The translations under genes and the position numbers were made by a program. Below the pieces are notes generated by a model that saw only the letters and a program-made list of their open reading frames with translations, was not told the DNA's origin and made no database searches. This document shows, in pieces, positions 26,050-36,153 of a stretch of DNA of 64,000 bases (position 1 is its first letter; each line of letters opens with the position of its first letter). This stretch comes from Mycobacterium numidiamassiliense (GTDB lineage: Bacteria > Actinomycetota > Actinomycetes > Mycobacteriales > Mycobacteriaceae). The stretch spans positions 793,066-857,065 of the forward strand of contig NZ_FUEZ01000004.1 of assembly GCF_900157365.1 (NCBI RefSeq), in the 5' to 3' direction.

Positions 26050-26676
26050 ATGTTCGGCGTGAGTTCAGCAGCTACTCCGAAAGGAGAACGTCGACGGTAC
26101 GCTCTGGTGAGCGCCGCCGCCGAGCTGCTTGAAGAGGGCGGGTTCGAGGCGGTGCGACACCGAGCCGTCGCCCGTCGGGCGGGTTTGCCCCTGGCCTCGA
26201 CCACCTATTACTTCTCCTCGCTCGATGACTTGATCGCCAAGGCGGTCGAGCATCTCGGGATGATCGAGGTGGCGCAGCTGCGGTCGCGCGTCAACGCGCT
26301 GTCGCGCAGGCGCCGCGGGCCCGAGGCCACCGGTGAGTTGCTGGTTGATCTGCTGGTGGGAGACCTCGCGAGTCCCGGACTCGCCGAGCAGCTGACATCC
26401 CGGTACGAGCGGCATATCGCCTGCACGCGGCTGCCCGCATTGCGCGAGACCATGCGCCGCAGCCTGCGGCAGCGCGCCGAGGCGGTGGCCGACGCCATCG
26501 AACGGTCGGGCCGCAGTGTGCACATCGAGTTGGTCTGCACGCTGATCTGCGCCGTCGACGGTGCCGTGGTCACCGCCCTGGTCGAGGGCGCTGATCCGCG
26601 CGCGGCGGCGCTGACCACAATGGTCGATCTCATCGAGGTGCTCGCACCGATTGACGAGCGGCCCGTACGGATCTGA
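26050..26676 (+). CDS. TetR-family regulator (Rv0775-like)
   Basis: A 208-residue TetR protein. I prefer ATG 26050 (MFGVSSAATPKGERRRYAL); an ATG at 26002 would add 16 residues that overlap the divergent promoter. The HTH is GGFEAVRHRAVARRAGLPLA followed by STTYYFSSLDDLI. It is divergent to the esterase and may control it. Its stop directly abuts the convergent DUF429 gene. Confidence 0.9.
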   Translation: MFGVSSAATPKGERRRYALVSAAAELLEEGGFEAVRHRAVARRAGLPLASTTYYFSSLDDLIAKAVEHLGMIEVAQLRSRVNALSRRRRGPEATGELLVDLLVGDLASPGLAEQLTSRYERHIACTRLPALRETMRRSLRQRAEAVADAIERSGRSVHIELVCTLICAVDGAVVTALVEGADPRAAALTTMVDLIEVLAPIDERPVRI

Positions 26677-27423
26677 TCACCGGCTGAGCAGGTCAGCCGG
26701 CAGCGACGGCGTCACGATATATCCGGTCGCCACGTCGCCGTAGATCGTGATCGAAGCCGGCCGGCGGTGGGCGTACACGGCGACATACGCGCACACGACG
26801 GCGTCAACCGGATCCTCGGCGCGGCGCAACTCGCTTTTGCGTTGCGCGGCGACCACCCACCGGCGCAGCTCGACCCAGGCGGCGCTGCCGGTGACATGCA
26901 ACGGCACATCGGCGTGTGCGAGCCGCTCGATGCCGTCCATGAGCAGCAGCAGCTCGGATTTGAGCTGGTCGACGCCGCGGCCGCGCTTGGCCTTGTATTT
27001 CAACGTGCGCTCGAGCCGGAACAACGCGACCGTCGCCGCATGAGGGTAGACCTCGATGGCGCGCCGCGGAGCGGATGATCGCGGGTTCATGTCGAGGCCG
27101 AGGGCTTGCGCCAGACGTCCGCCGCGCGGACCGTCGGCGAATTCGGGCTTTCCGGTGTTGCACGGGTGAGTGCCGGCCTCGAACCTGCGGAAGTCGCGAT
27201 TGAGGGCGGTCTCGGCGGGACGCTGGCCGGTGGGGTTGTTCACGACCAGAGGCGCATCGAAACCGACCACGCAAACGTCGCGCGTGTACGGGCGCACCGC
27301 GGCGAGGATGTGGTCGTCGTCGCGCACCGCGCCGACATGTACCAGCCGGCCGTCATCGTCGACGACGGCGACGCCGGTCGGGTTGCGGACGCCCCAGGCG
27401 AGGTCCACGCCGACGAAGTACAT
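26677..27423 (-). CDS. DUF429 family, RNase H-like fold protein (Rv0776c-like)
   Basis: A 248-residue protein; start ATG 27423, with GTG 27429 as alternative. It begins with GVDLAWG and DDDGRLVHVG, a Walker-like beta-strand with catalytic Asp typical of the RNase H/actin-like fold. VVGFDAPLVVNNPTGQRP and EDPVDAVVCAYVAVYA supply the other conserved acidic residues. The family is a predicted nuclease, but no substrate is known. It is divergent to purB with a long perfect inverted repeat between them. Confidence 0.88.
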   Translation of the reverse strand: MYFVGVDLAWGVRNPTGVAVVDDDGRLVHVGAVRDDDHILAAVRPYTRDVCVVGFDAPLVVNNPTGQRPAETALNRDFRRFEAGTHPCNTGKPEFADGPRGGRLAQALGLDMNPRSSAPRRAIEVYPHAATVALFRLERTLKYKAKRGRGVDQLKSELLLLMDGIERLAHADVPLHVTGSAAWVELRRWVVAAQRKSELRRAEDPVDAVVCAYVAVYAHRRPASITIYGDVATGYIVTPSLPADLLSR

Positions 27424-27492
27424 CGGCACAGACTACTGGCGCTCTCGCCACGTTCGTCATATCGCCTCTGCCGCAAGGGATATCCGGTGTGC

Positions 27493-27569
27493 CCCGCCTC
27501 GGAGCGACAAAGTGGGGGCTTTCCGGCGCGGAACCCGGGAGTCCTGGTGATTTGTCGCTCCGAGGCGGG
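27493..27569. repeat. 19-bp perfect inverted repeat with 39-nt spacer
   Basis: CCCGCCTCGGAGCGACAAA at 27493-27511 is exactly complementary to 27551-27569. It lies in the 210-bp gap between the divergent DUF429 and purB genes, about 50 bp upstream of the purB -10 box. In RNA it would form a very stable stem. It could be a small mobile repeat (MITE/REP-like), a terminator for antisense transcripts or a regulatory element. Confidence 0.9.
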
Positions 27570-27619
27570 CAAATCGTGTGCTCGTCGGAGCAGACATCAA
27601 AATGCGAGTCCGCCGACCG

Positions 27620-27625
27620 TAAGCT
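27620..27625 (+). promoter_or_regulatory. -10 box (TANNNT) for purB
   Basis: TAAGCT ends 8 nt before GTG 27634, consistent with a leaderless or nearly leaderless purB transcript, like purD, purC and purL here. Confidence 0.45.
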
Positions 27626-27633
27626 GTGTGTTT

Positions 27634-29052
27634 GTGAGCATTCCGAATGTGCTGGCCGCCCGCTACGCCAGCCCCGAGATGGTCGCGATCTGGTCGCCGG
27701 AGGCCAAGGTCGTCGCGGAGCGCCGACTATGGCTGGCGGTGCTACGGGCTCAGGCGGAACTGGGTGTCGCGGTGCCCGCGGGCGCGGTCGACGACTACGA
27801 GCGAGTGCTCCACACATTGGATCTGTCCTCGATCGCCGCCCGCGAAAAAGTGCTGCGCCATGACGTCAAGGCCCGCATCGAGGAATTCAACGCGCTGGCG
27901 GGGCACGAGCAGGTGCACAAGGGCATGACCAGCCGCGACTTGACCGAAAACGTCGAGCAGCTGCAGATCCGCCAGTCGCTGGAGTTGGTCTTTTCCCACG
28001 GCGTAGCGGTGGCGGCACGGCTGGCCGAGCGGGCGGTGGCCTACCGCGACCTGGTGATGGCCGGGCGCAGTCATAACGTCGCCGCGCAGGCAACAACATT
28101 GGGAAAGCGGTTCGCCTCGGCGGCGCAAGAGACGCTGATCGCGCTGACGCGGCTCGGAGAGTTGATCGACCGCTACCCACTGCGCGGTATCAAGGGCCCG
28201 ATGGGCACCGCGCAGGACATGCTGGACCTGTTGGACGGCGACACCGCGAAGCTGGCCCAACTAGAAGGGCGCGTCGCTGACTTCCTGGGATTCACAAACG
28301 TTTTGACCAGTGTCGGGCAGGTGTATCCGCGCTCGTTGGATCACGACGTGCTCTCCGCGCTGGTGCAGCTGGGCGCAGGACCGTCGTCGATGGCGCACAC
28401 CATCCGGCTGATGGCCGGGCATGAACTGGTCACCGAGGGGTTCGCACCCGGACAGGTCGGCTCGTCGGCGATGCCGCACAAGATGAACACCCGCAGCTGT
28501 GAACGGGTGAACGGGTTACAGGTGGTGCTGCGCGGCTACGCGTCGATGGCGGCCGAACTGGCCGGTGCGCAGTGGAACGAGGGCGACGTCTTCTGCTCGG
28601 TGGTACGCCGAGTTGCCTTGCCGGACAGCTTCTTTGCCGTCGACGGTCAGATCGAGACATTCCTGACGGTGCTCGACGAGTTCGGCGCCTATCCGGCGGT
28701 GATCACTCGCGAGCTGGACCGCTACTTGCCATTCCTGGCTACCACCAAGGTGTTGATGGCCGCGGTGCGAGCCGGCATGGGCCGGGAAGCCGCCCACCAC
28801 GTGATCCGCGAACACGCCGTCGCGACCGCACTGGCCATGCGGGAACACGGGGCCGAGCCCGACCTGCTGGACCGGTTGGCCGCTGATGAACGGCTGCCGC
28901 TGGACCGGGCGGCGCTGGACGCGGCGCTGGCCGACAAGCAGGCGTTCACCGGCGCGGCCGGCGACCAGGTCGACGAGGTGGCCGCGGCGGTCGAGGCGTT
29001 GGTGAGCCGATACCCGGATGCGGCCAAATACTCTCCGGGTGCCATCCTGTGA
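27634..29052 (+). CDS. purB: Adenylosuccinate lyase
   Basis: A 472-residue member of the fumarase/aspartase superfamily that splits SAICAR and adenylosuccinate, acting in both IMP and AMP synthesis. It starts at GTG 27634 ([12 protein letters not shown]); the frame is open far upstream but that extension lacks gene character. Signature: [20 protein letters not shown] with the flexible catalytic loop; [18 protein letters not shown] and [17 protein letters not shown] carry active-site His and Thr/Ser residues. It overlaps cyp126 by 4 bp (GTGA). Confidence 0.97.
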   Translation: MSIPNVLAARYASPEMVAIWSPEAKVVAERRLWLAVLRAQAELGVAVPAGAVDDYERVLHTLDLSSIAAREKVLRHDVKARIEEFNALAGHEQVHKGMTSRDLTENVEQLQIRQSLELVFSHGVAVAARLAERAVAYRDLVMAGRSHNVAAQATTLGKRFASAAQETLIALTRLGELIDRYPLRGIKGPMGTAQDMLDLLDGDTAKLAQLEGRVADFLGFTNVLTSVGQVYPRSLDHDVLSALVQLGAGPSSMAHTIRLMAGHELVTEGFAPGQVGSSAMPHKMNTRSCERVNGLQVVLRGYASMAAELAGAQWNEGDVFCSVVRRVALPDSFFAVDGQIETFLTVLDEFGAYPAVITRELDRYLPFLATTKVLMAAVRAGMGREAAHHVIREHAVATALAMREHGAEPDLLDRLAADERLPLDRAALDAALADKQAFTGAAGDQVDEVAAAVEALVSRYPDAAKYSPGAIL

Positions 29053-30293
29053 CGCTCGCCCGCGCATTGTCCAAGATCGACTTCACCGATCTTGACAACT
29101 TCGCCAACGGTTTTCCGCATCACCTGTTCGCCGTACACCGGCGCGAGGCCCCGGTGTACTGGCATGAGCCGACCGATAACACCCCCGACGGCGAGGGCTT
29201 CTGGTCGGTTGCCAGCTATCCGGAAACGCTTGCGGTGCTGAAGGATCCGGTAACCTATTCGTCGGTCACCGGAGGGTCGCGACCCTACGGCGGCACGCTG
29301 TTGCAGGACCTGTCCATTGCGGGGCAAGTGCTCAATATGATGGACGACCCGCGGCATTCGCAGATCCGCCGACTCGTCAGCTCCGGGCTGACGCCGCGGA
29401 TGATCCGCCGCGTCGAGGACGATCTGCGCACCCGGACCTGCCGGCTGCTGGATGCGGTGCAGCCGGGCGAGCCGTTCGACTTTGTGGTGGACGTCGCCGC
29501 CGAACTGCCGATGCAGATGATCTGTATTCTGCTGGGAGTGCCGGAATCCGAACGGCATTGGCTGTTCGAGGCGATCGAGCCGCAATTCGACTTCGGCGGC
29601 TCGCGCAAGGCCGCCCTTTCCCAACTGTCGGTCGAAGAAGCCGGGTCGCGGATGTACTCCTACGGCCAGCAGCTGATCGCGTCGAAGCGCGCCGAGCCGA
29701 CCGATGACATGTTGTCCGTCGTCGCCAACGCGACGGTCGACGAGGTGGACGGACCGGTCCCGTCGGATATCGAGGTGTACCTGTTCTTCAGCCTGCTGTT
29801 CAGTGCCGGTGCGGAGACGACCCGCAACTCCGTCGCGGGCGGACTCTTGGCGCTGGCGCAGCATCCGGACCAATTCCGTGTGCTGCGAGCCGATCTCGAC
29901 ACGCTACCGACCGCCGTCGAGGAGATGGTCCGGTGGACGTCGCCGTCGCCGTCCAAACGGCGCACCGCCACCCGCGACGTCACCCTCGGCGGCCAGGCCA
30001 TCGAGGCCGGGCAGAAGGTCCAGGTATGGGAGGGCTCAGCCAACCGCGACGGGGGCGTGTTCGACCACGCGGACGAGTTCGATGTCGCGCGTAAACCCAA
30101 CCCGCACTTGGGCTTCGGTCAGGGCGTGCACTATTGCCTAGGCGCGAACCTGGCCCGGCTGGAGCTGCGAGTGCTGTTCGAGGAGCTGCTGTCGCGCTTC
30201 AGCGGTGCGCGGTTGGTGCAGCCCGTCGAATGGACGCGCAGCAACCGGCATACCGGCATTCGTCATCTCGTCGTGGAACTGCTCGAGGCCTAG
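29049..30293 (+). CDS. cyp126: Cytochrome P450 CYP126
   Basis: A 414-residue P450 with I-helix [17 protein letters not shown]-helix [10 protein letters not shown] and haem loop [18 protein letters not shown]. It matches CYP126 of M. tuberculosis in place and sequence, where it also follows purB; its physiological substrate is unknown. Coupling to purB by a 4-bp overlap is conserved and puzzling, since one makes nucleotides and the other is an oxygenase. Confidence 0.96.
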   Translation: MTLARALSKIDFTDLDNFANGFPHHLFAVHRREAPVYWHEPTDNTPDGEGFWSVASYPETLAVLKDPVTYSSVTGGSRPYGGTLLQDLSIAGQVLNMMDDPRHSQIRRLVSSGLTPRMIRRVEDDLRTRTCRLLDAVQPGEPFDFVVDVAAELPMQMICILLGVPESERHWLFEAIEPQFDFGGSRKAALSQLSVEEAGSRMYSYGQQLIASKRAEPTDDMLSVVANATVDEVDGPVPSDIEVYLFFSLLFSAGAETTRNSVAGGLLALAQHPDQFRVLRADLDTLPTAVEEMVRWTSPSPSKRRTATRDVTLGGQAIEAGQKVQVWEGSANRDGGVFDHADEFDVARKPNPHLGFGQGVHYCLGANLARLELRVLFEELLSRFSGARLVQPVEWTRSNRHTGIRHLVVELLEA

Positions 30294-30296
30294 CCT

Positions 30297-30917
30297 CTAG
30301 CGCGCGCGAAGCGTGATGCCTGCCGACCGCAGTTCGAGTGCGGCCAGGGCGCGGATGGTGAACGGATCCTCACGACGCCAGCCACCGACGGGGTCGGCGC
30401 TGACGGCAATCAGCTTGCGCGGTGACCGGCTGGTCAGCGCCCGCAGCGCCAACAGCTGCTCGCCGGCCGGGGTAGCGGCCAGGGCGGTCACCGTCCACTT
30501 GCGCCGGAAGAACCGCAGCCGCAGAAAAAGCCACGGCAGCACCGCGAGAAGGATCGGCGGTGCGATAACGGCCATCGCGAGTAGCCAGGCCAGCCAACTG
30601 GCCGTCGTATCCAGATCGTGCACGGCGTTCGCGATGTCGACCGCGGCCTGACTGGCCGAGTTGAGCGGCTTGCTGACGGTATCGCCGACGACCGGAATGT
30701 CCTGCGCTCCATGGCCCGCCGATGCCAGGTTGCCTGCGACGCCGTTCGTGCCGCTCTCGACCTGCCGTCCGGCGTCGGCGAGCGTCGAGATCGCGTCGTA
30801 CACGGCGGTGCCGACCAGCACCCATATCGCGGTCCACACAACGATCGCGGCATCGCTGAACAGTTGGGCCAGCAATCGGCCGGGTGTGGTGGCGTAGGGC
30901 AAGAACCGGGATGTCAT
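30297..30917 (-). CDS. Membrane protein of unknown function (Rv0779c-like)
   Basis: A 206-residue protein with two clear membrane helices: AIVVWTAIWVLVGTAVYDAI near residues 24-43 and WLLAMAVIAPPILLAVLPWLFL near 108-130. The loop between them holds Gly/Ala-rich GVAGNLASAGHG. The C-terminal tail is cytoplasmic and basic. No family with known activity. Divergent to purC by 52 bp, and convergent with cyp126. Confidence 0.85.
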   Translation of the reverse strand: MTSRFLPYATTPGRLLAQLFSDAAIVVWTAIWVLVGTAVYDAISTLADAGRQVESGTNGVAGNLASAGHGAQDIPVVGDTVSKPLNSASQAAVDIANAVHDLDTTASWLAWLLAMAVIAPPILLAVLPWLFLRLRFFRRKWTVTALAATPAGEQLLALRALTSRSPRKLIAVSADPVGGWRREDPFTIRALAALELRSAGITLRAR

Positions 30918-30957
30918 AACGCTGATCCCAGCACAGGGCGGCCCCTGCGGCGCCCGA

Positions 30958-30963
30958 TAGGCT
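30958..30963 (+). promoter_or_regulatory. -10 box (TANNNT) for leaderless purC
   Basis: TAGGCT ends exactly 6 nt before ATG 30970, so transcription should begin at the A of the start codon. No Shine-Dalgarno sequence is present. This is one of the best leaderless cases in the window. Confidence 0.65.
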
Positions 30964-30969
30964 GACCCG

Positions 30970-31863
30970 ATGCGCCCTGCACTGTCCGATTATCAGCATC
31001 TGGCCAGCGGCAAGGTCCGCGAGCTGTACCGCGTTGACGACGAGCACCTGCTGTTGGTCGCCAGCGACCGGATCTCCGCATTCGACTACGTCTTGGACAG
31101 CACGATCCCGGACAAGGGTCGCATTCTGACCGCGATGAGCGTGTTCTTCTTCGGCCTCGTCGAGGCTGCCAACCACCTGGCCGGGCCGCCGGATGACCCA
31201 CGCATCCCCGACGAGGTACTGGGCCGTGCCCTGGTGGTGCGCCAGCTCGAGATGGTGCCAGTGGAATGCGTCGCCCGCGGTTACCTGACCGGTTCGGGAC
31301 TCCTTGACTATCAGGCGACGGGCAAAGTCTGTGGCATCGCGCTGCCGCCTGGCCTGGTCGAGGCGAGCAGGTTCGCCACGCCACTGTTCACCCCGGCGAC
31401 CAAAGCCGCACTGGGCGATCACGACGAGAACGTATCGTTCGCTCACGTGATCGAGACGGTGGGCGCCGTGCGGGCCAACCAACTCCGTGACCGGACGCTG
31501 CAGATCTACGTTCAGGCCGCCGACCACGCCCTGACCAAGGGCATCATCATCGCCGACACAAAGTTCGAATTCGGCACCGACCGCAACGGAGACCTGGTGC
31601 TGGGCGACGAGATCTTCACTCCGGATTCCTCGCGGTACTGGCCGGCCGCCGACTATCGAGCCGGTGTGGTTCAGACCAGCTTCGACAAGCAATTCGTCCG
31701 CAATTGGCTGATCAGCCCGGAGTCGGGGTGGGACAGGCACGGGTCGCAGCCTCCGCCGCCGCTTCCAGATGACATCATCGACGCCACCCGCGATCGTTAT
31801 ATCAACGCCTACGAAAGGATTTCGGGTTTGTCATTCGACGACTGGATCGGTGGGGGCGCATGA
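30970..31863 (+). CDS. purC: SAICAR synthetase
   Basis: A 297-residue enzyme that joins aspartate to CAIR, step 8 of IMP synthesis. It begins [30 protein letters not shown] in parts ([20 protein letters not shown]), followed by [24 protein letters not shown] and [13 protein letters not shown], the family signatures. It overlaps ptrB by 4 bp (ATGA), an arrangement kept from M. tuberculosis. Confidence 0.97.
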   Translation: MRPALSDYQHLASGKVRELYRVDDEHLLLVASDRISAFDYVLDSTIPDKGRILTAMSVFFFGLVEAANHLAGPPDDPRIPDEVLGRALVVRQLEMVPVECVARGYLTGSGLLDYQATGKVCGIALPPGLVEASRFATPLFTPATKAALGDHDENVSFAHVIETVGAVRANQLRDRTLQIYVQAADHALTKGIIIADTKFEFGTDRNGDLVLGDEIFTPDSSRYWPAADYRAGVVQTSFDKQFVRNWLISPESGWDRHGSQPPPPLPDDIIDATRDRYINAYERISGLSFDDWIGGGA

Positions 31864-34022
31864 CGCGGACCGGTACCCCGCCGTCCTTGCCCCCTGTCGC
31901 CAAACGCGTGGAGACCCGTCGCGAGTACCACGGGGATCTCTTCATCGATCCCTACGAATGGCTGCGCGACAAGCAGAACCCGGAAGTCATCGCCTACCTC
32001 GAGGCCGAGAACGACTTCGCCGACCAGAGCACCGCGCATCTGGAACCCTTGCGGCAAAAGATTTTCGGCGAGATCAAGGCACGCACCAAGGAGACCGATC
32101 TCAGCGTGCCGACCAGGCAGGGTGACTGGTGGTACTACGCCCGCACCTTTGAGGGAAAGCAGTATCGCGTCCAATGCCGTTGTCCGGTATCGGATCCCGA
32201 CGACTGGGATCCACCGGTGCTGGACGAGGACACGGAAGTGCCCGGTGAGCAGATCCTGCTGGACTCCAACGCCGAGGCGGAGGGGCACGACTTCTTCGCC
32301 CTCGGCGCCGCCTCGGTCAGCCTGGACGCCCACCTGCTCGCGTACTCTGTCGACACCGTCGGCGACGAACGATACCACTTGCAGTTCAAGGACTTACGCA
32401 CCGGCGAGAAGCTTCCCGACCAGATCGCCGACATCGCGGCGGGAGTGACCTGGGCCGCCGATAACTGCACCGTGTACTACCTGACCCTGGATTCCGCGCA
32501 CCGACCGGACAAGGTGTGGCGGTACCGGCTGGGCTCCGGCGAGCCGGCGGAGCTGGTGTATCACGAAGCCGACGAACGGTTCTGGCTCGGTGCCGGGCTC
32601 ACCCGCAGCGAGGCCTACGTGATCATCGCCTCGGGATCGTCGATCACCTCCGAGATCCGCTACGCCGACTCCGCGGACCCGCATGCGGAGTTCACCGTTG
32701 TGCTACCCCGACGCGAAGGCGTCGAGTACTCGGTGGAGCACGCGGTGGTGGCAGGACAGGACCGCTTCTTGATCCTGCACAACGACGGCGCGGTGAACTT
32801 CACGCTGACCGAGGCCCCGGTGAGCGACCCGACGCAGCAACGCACCCTGATTGCGCACCGCGACGACGTACGCCTCGAAGGTGTGGATGCCTTCGCCGAT
32901 CATCTGGTGGTCAGCTACCGCCGAGCGGCGTTGCCACGGATTCAATTGTGGCCCATCGATTCCGGCGGCGATTACGGTGAACCTGAGGAGATCGAATTCG
33001 ACTCCGAGTTGATGTCGTCGGGTCTGGGCGGCAACCCCAACTGGGTTTCGCCCAAGCTGCGGATCAGAGCGGGATCGCTGGTCACCCCGTTGCGGGTCTA
33101 CGACATCGACCTGCGCACCGGCGAGCGCACCCTCCTGCGCGAGCAGCCGGTACTCGGTGACTACCGGCAGAGTGACTACGTCGAGCGCCGCGACTGGGCA
33201 CTCGCCGATGACGGCACCCGGATCCCGGTGTCGATCGTGCACCGCGCCGATGTCGAATTCCCAGCGCCCACACTGCTTTACGGATATGGCGCCTACGAGA
33301 TCTGCACCGACCCGAGCTTTTCCATCGCCCGGTTGTCGCTGCTGGACCGCGGCATGGTGTTCGTCATCGCCCACGTCCGCGGCGGCGGCGAGATGGGCCG
33401 GCTGTGGTACGAGCACGGCAAGCTCTTGGAGAAGAAGAACACGTTCACCGACTTCGTCGCGGCGGCAAGGCATTTGGTGAGTACTGGGCTGACTCGACCC
33501 GAAGAGCTGGTCGCGCTGGGTGGCAGCGCGGGCGGGCTGCTGATGGGAGCAGTGGCCAACCTGGCACCGGATCTGTTCGCCGGGATCTTGGCACAAGTAC
33601 CGTTCGTCGATCCGCTGACCACCATCCTGGACCCCTCGCTGCCACTCACCGTCACCGAGTGGGACGAATGGGGAAACCCGTTGAGTGACAGCGAAGTCTA
33701 CGCATACATGAAGTCCTATTCACCCTACGAGAACGTCGAGACCAAGCGTTATCCGGCCATCCTGGCGATGACGTCGCTGAACGACACCAGGGTCTATTAC
33801 GTGGAGCCGGCCAAGTGGGTCGCGGCGCTGCGGCACGCCAATGCGAGCGGCAATCCGGTGTTGCTTAAGACTCAGATGTCGGCGGGACACGGTGGCGTCA
33901 GCGGTCGCTACCGGGCATGGGAAGAAACGGCATTCCAATACGCCTGGCTGCTAGCCGCTGCCGACGGCGAGCACTACGGCGGCGGCCAGAAAGACGATCT
34001 CGGTAACGCCGCGCACGAATAG
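31860..34022 (+). CDS. ptrB: Oligopeptidase B (protease II), intact
   Basis: A 720-residue S9A serine peptidase cutting after Arg/Lys in short peptides. An N-terminal beta-propeller (about residues 70-415) precedes the alpha/beta-hydrolase domain. Catalytic Ser is in [15 protein letters not shown], Asp in [12 protein letters not shown], His in [11 protein letters not shown]. Start ATG overlaps the purC stop. In M. tuberculosis H37Rv, as I recall, this gene is split into ptrBa and ptrBb; here a single uninterrupted frame is present. There is no signal peptide, so it acts in the cytoplasm. Confidence 0.96.
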   Translation: MTRTGTPPSLPPVAKRVETRREYHGDLFIDPYEWLRDKQNPEVIAYLEAENDFADQSTAHLEPLRQKIFGEIKARTKETDLSVPTRQGDWWYYARTFEGKQYRVQCRCPVSDPDDWDPPVLDEDTEVPGEQILLDSNAEAEGHDFFALGAASVSLDAHLLAYSVDTVGDERYHLQFKDLRTGEKLPDQIADIAAGVTWAADNCTVYYLTLDSAHRPDKVWRYRLGSGEPAELVYHEADERFWLGAGLTRSEAYVIIASGSSITSEIRYADSADPHAEFTVVLPRREGVEYSVEHAVVAGQDRFLILHNDGAVNFTLTEAPVSDPTQQRTLIAHRDDVRLEGVDAFADHLVVSYRRAALPRIQLWPIDSGGDYGEPEEIEFDSELMSSGLGGNPNWVSPKLRIRAGSLVTPLRVYDIDLRTGERTLLREQPVLGDYRQSDYVERRDWALADDGTRIPVSIVHRADVEFPAPTLLYGYGAYEICTDPSFSIARLSLLDRGMVFVIAHVRGGGEMGRLWYEHGKLLEKKNTFTDFVAAARHLVSTGLTRPEELVALGGSAGGLLMGAVANLAPDLFAGILAQVPFVDPLTTILDPSLPLTVTEWDEWGNPLSDSEVYAYMKSYSPYENVETKRYPAILAMTSLNDTRVYYVEPAKWVAALRHANASGNPVLLKTQMSAGHGGVSGRYRAWEETAFQYAWLLAAADGEHYGGGQKDDLGNAAHE

Positions 34023-34053
34023 CCGCGTGGTCATCGGCCCGCGGCAGTCGCCC

Positions 34054-35655
34054 CTATCCGGCGGGTGCCTGAATGGCCGGCTTCTTCGGCAGGAACGACG
34101 CCGGGATCAACGTGATCGCCACCAAAGCCAGGCCGATCACGAACACCAAGGTGTAGGCGTGTGAAAGGTCATGGAGCACGCGGGCCGAGAAGTCGGGGGC
34201 CAGTGACTCGCGGGGTATCGCGGCAGGGTCAACCGGTATGCCGCTGGCGGCCTTCTGCTGTAGCACCGCGAGTTTGTGTGCCGCGGTGATGTTTTCGCTT
34301 CGATCGAACTGGTTGGTCAGGATCATCGACATGATCGCCGTTCCCAGCGAGCCGCCCACCTGATGACTGACGCTCATCAGCGTTGTGCCCCGCGCGATCT
34401 GGTGTTCGGTCAGTGCCTGCACCGCCGCGACTGAGAGCGGCATCATGGTGCAGCCCATCCCCAGGCCCATGATGGCCAGACCCACCAGCAGCGTGGGTTC
34501 GTACGGGGCCTGCCTGGCCACACCGAACGCGAAGGAACCCAGGCCCGCGATGATCAGCGCGATCCCGACCAGCAGGATCTTGCCTGGTCCCCGTTTGTCC
34601 ACCAGCGGACCGGTCAGTCGCATGGTCAGCATGGCTCCGAGCCCCTGGGGGATCAGGTGCACCCCGGCCTGCATCGGCGTCAGGTGTAAGACCTGCTGTA
34701 AGTAGCTCGGGACCAGCAGCCCGGCGCCGAAAAACGAACCCGCGAAGATCAGCATCGTCACATTGGCGTAGGTGATCACCCGATTCTGAAACAGATGCAG
34801 ATCGATGAGTGGGTGATCGGCACGGTGCAACGCGTGCATCACGAATGCGGCGATCAACGCCAGGCCGATGGCGGCCGGGATCAATACGCGGCGATCGGCC
34901 ACGGTCCCGCAGCGCGGGATGGACGACACCGCGAAAAGGAACGTCGCCAGGCCGGGTGAGAGCAGCAGCACCCCGACAAGGTCCAGCGTTTCCGACGGGG
35001 CGGAGTGGTCCTTCGGGAACACGATTGCGGCAAGGGCGATGGTGAGGAGCCCGATTGGCAGATTGATCAGGAAGATCCACTTCCAGCTGGCGGTGTCGAT
35101 GAGCCAGCCGCCGACGATCGGTCCGGCGATCGGGGCGAGCAGCATGGGGATGCTCATGATCGACATCAGGCGCCCGAGCCGCAGAGGTCCCGCTTCGCGG
35201 GTCATGATCACGAATCCCAGGGGCAGCAGCATTCCACCACCGACGCCCTGCACCATCCGAAAGACGATGAGCTGCAAGATGGTCGACGCGAATGCGCACA
35301 GCAGCGAGCCCAGCATGAAGGCCACCAGCGTGCCGATGAAGAGGCGCTTGGTGCCGAACCGGTCGGCCGCCCATCCCGTCAGCGGGATGACGGTGGCCAA
35401 CGCGAGCGTGTAGCCGGTCATCGTCCACCCGACCACGGCCTGTGTGGAGGAGAACTCGGCAATGAAGGTGCGCTGCGCGACGCTGACGACGGTGACGTCC
35501 AGGATCGCCATCACCGTGGCCAGGATGCATACTCCGGAGATCCGCAGCAGCCTCGCGTCCAGCTTGTACGGATAGACGCCTTCGCCCGCGTCTAGCTGCG
35601 GTGCGAAGGTATCGGGCGGCGCTGCATCGGCCGCGGTGGTCTGGGCCTTCTCCAT
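34054..35655 (-). CDS. DHA2-family (14-helix) drug/proton antiporter, EmrB-like
   Basis: A 533-residue exporter if read from ATG 35655 (MEKAQTTAADAAP); ATG 35670 and GTG 35715 in the same frame are also possible and none has a strong ribosome binding site. Fourteen hydrophobic segments are visible. Motif A-like GWAADRFGTKRLFIGT and motif C-like AGPIVGGWLID are typical of EmrB/QacA transporters, with the TM1 motif LDVTVVSVA. It corresponds to Rv0783c. It would extrude drugs or fatty compounds through the plasma membrane. The upstream 500 bp contain a 22-bp palindrome. Confidence 0.92.
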   Translation of the reverse strand: MEKAQTTAADAAPPDTFAPQLDAGEGVYPYKLDARLLRISGVCILATVMAILDVTVVSVAQRTFIAEFSSTQAVVGWTMTGYTLALATVIPLTGWAADRFGTKRLFIGTLVAFMLGSLLCAFASTILQLIVFRMVQGVGGGMLLPLGFVIMTREAGPLRLGRLMSIMSIPMLLAPIAGPIVGGWLIDTASWKWIFLINLPIGLLTIALAAIVFPKDHSAPSETLDLVGVLLLSPGLATFLFAVSSIPRCGTVADRRVLIPAAIGLALIAAFVMHALHRADHPLIDLHLFQNRVITYANVTMLIFAGSFFGAGLLVPSYLQQVLHLTPMQAGVHLIPQGLGAMLTMRLTGPLVDKRGPGKILLVGIALIIAGLGSFAFGVARQAPYEPTLLVGLAIMGLGMGCTMMPLSVAAVQALTEHQIARGTTLMSVSHQVGGSLGTAIMSMILTNQFDRSENITAAHKLAVLQQKAASGIPVDPAAIPRESLAPDFSARVLHDLSHAYTLVFVIGLALVAITLIPASFLPKKPAIQAPAG

Positions 35656-36153
35656 GGCGTTGCTTAGCATATCGAACCGATTTTGTAATGCCGCCGCTGA
35701 CGCGAACTTGCTCACACCGCGCCCGCCGGCCGGAGGGGGCCGCGGTGGGTCCAGGCGCTCGCGTGGGCAGGGTCAACCGCGCCTCCCATTCGTCGGCCCC
35801 GGCCGGCAGTATGTTTGGCGCCCCGCCGCACAAAGCAACGCGATGGTGGGCGCTGGAGCCCAATCTTTCGACCGCCCAACCGCTTATCGCGGGGGTATGG
35901 CCGGTGGTGGCCCAAGCGGCGATCGCCCGGGTCACGCATTTTCCCTGCGCCCCAAGCACATCGAATCCGATCGCTGGATCCCGTCACGGGTTTGCTGGCC
36001 GTGCTGTCGGGCGGGGTCGTTCGGCCGAACGACCCAACACCGATGGGCCGGAGCAGCATCCACCCCATACAGGGCAGGTAACCGGCTCCGATATACGCCT
36101 GCCGTCTGCGTGTACTTCACCGTCCCGACATCTGAACTGGGCAAACTGCGAGT
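35656..36153. other. Long divergent intergenic region with a palindrome
   Basis: About 500 bases separate the exporter from the DUF2334 gene. ORFs here have no family resemblance and no ribosome binding sites. The only structure I see is a perfect 22-bp palindrome at 36014-36035. Confidence 0.5.
36014..36035. promoter_or_regulatory. 22-bp perfect palindrome
   Basis: The sequence is symmetric about the centre 36024/36025, with core GTTCGGCCGAAC and outer arms GGGTC/GACCC. It lies between divergent genes, 140 bp from the DUF2334 start. It is suited to a dimeric repressor, but could also form a cruciform. Confidence 0.55.

Noticed and set aside
27106..27633. N-terminal extension of purB
   Set aside because: The open frame runs through the antisense of the DUF429 gene and the inverted repeat; the family N-terminus begins at GTG 27634.
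34229..35959. 576-residue minus-strand ORF overlapping the exporter
   Set aside because: It is the shadow frame of the DHA2 transporter; it lacks hydrophobic helices and has Arg/His-rich noise composition.
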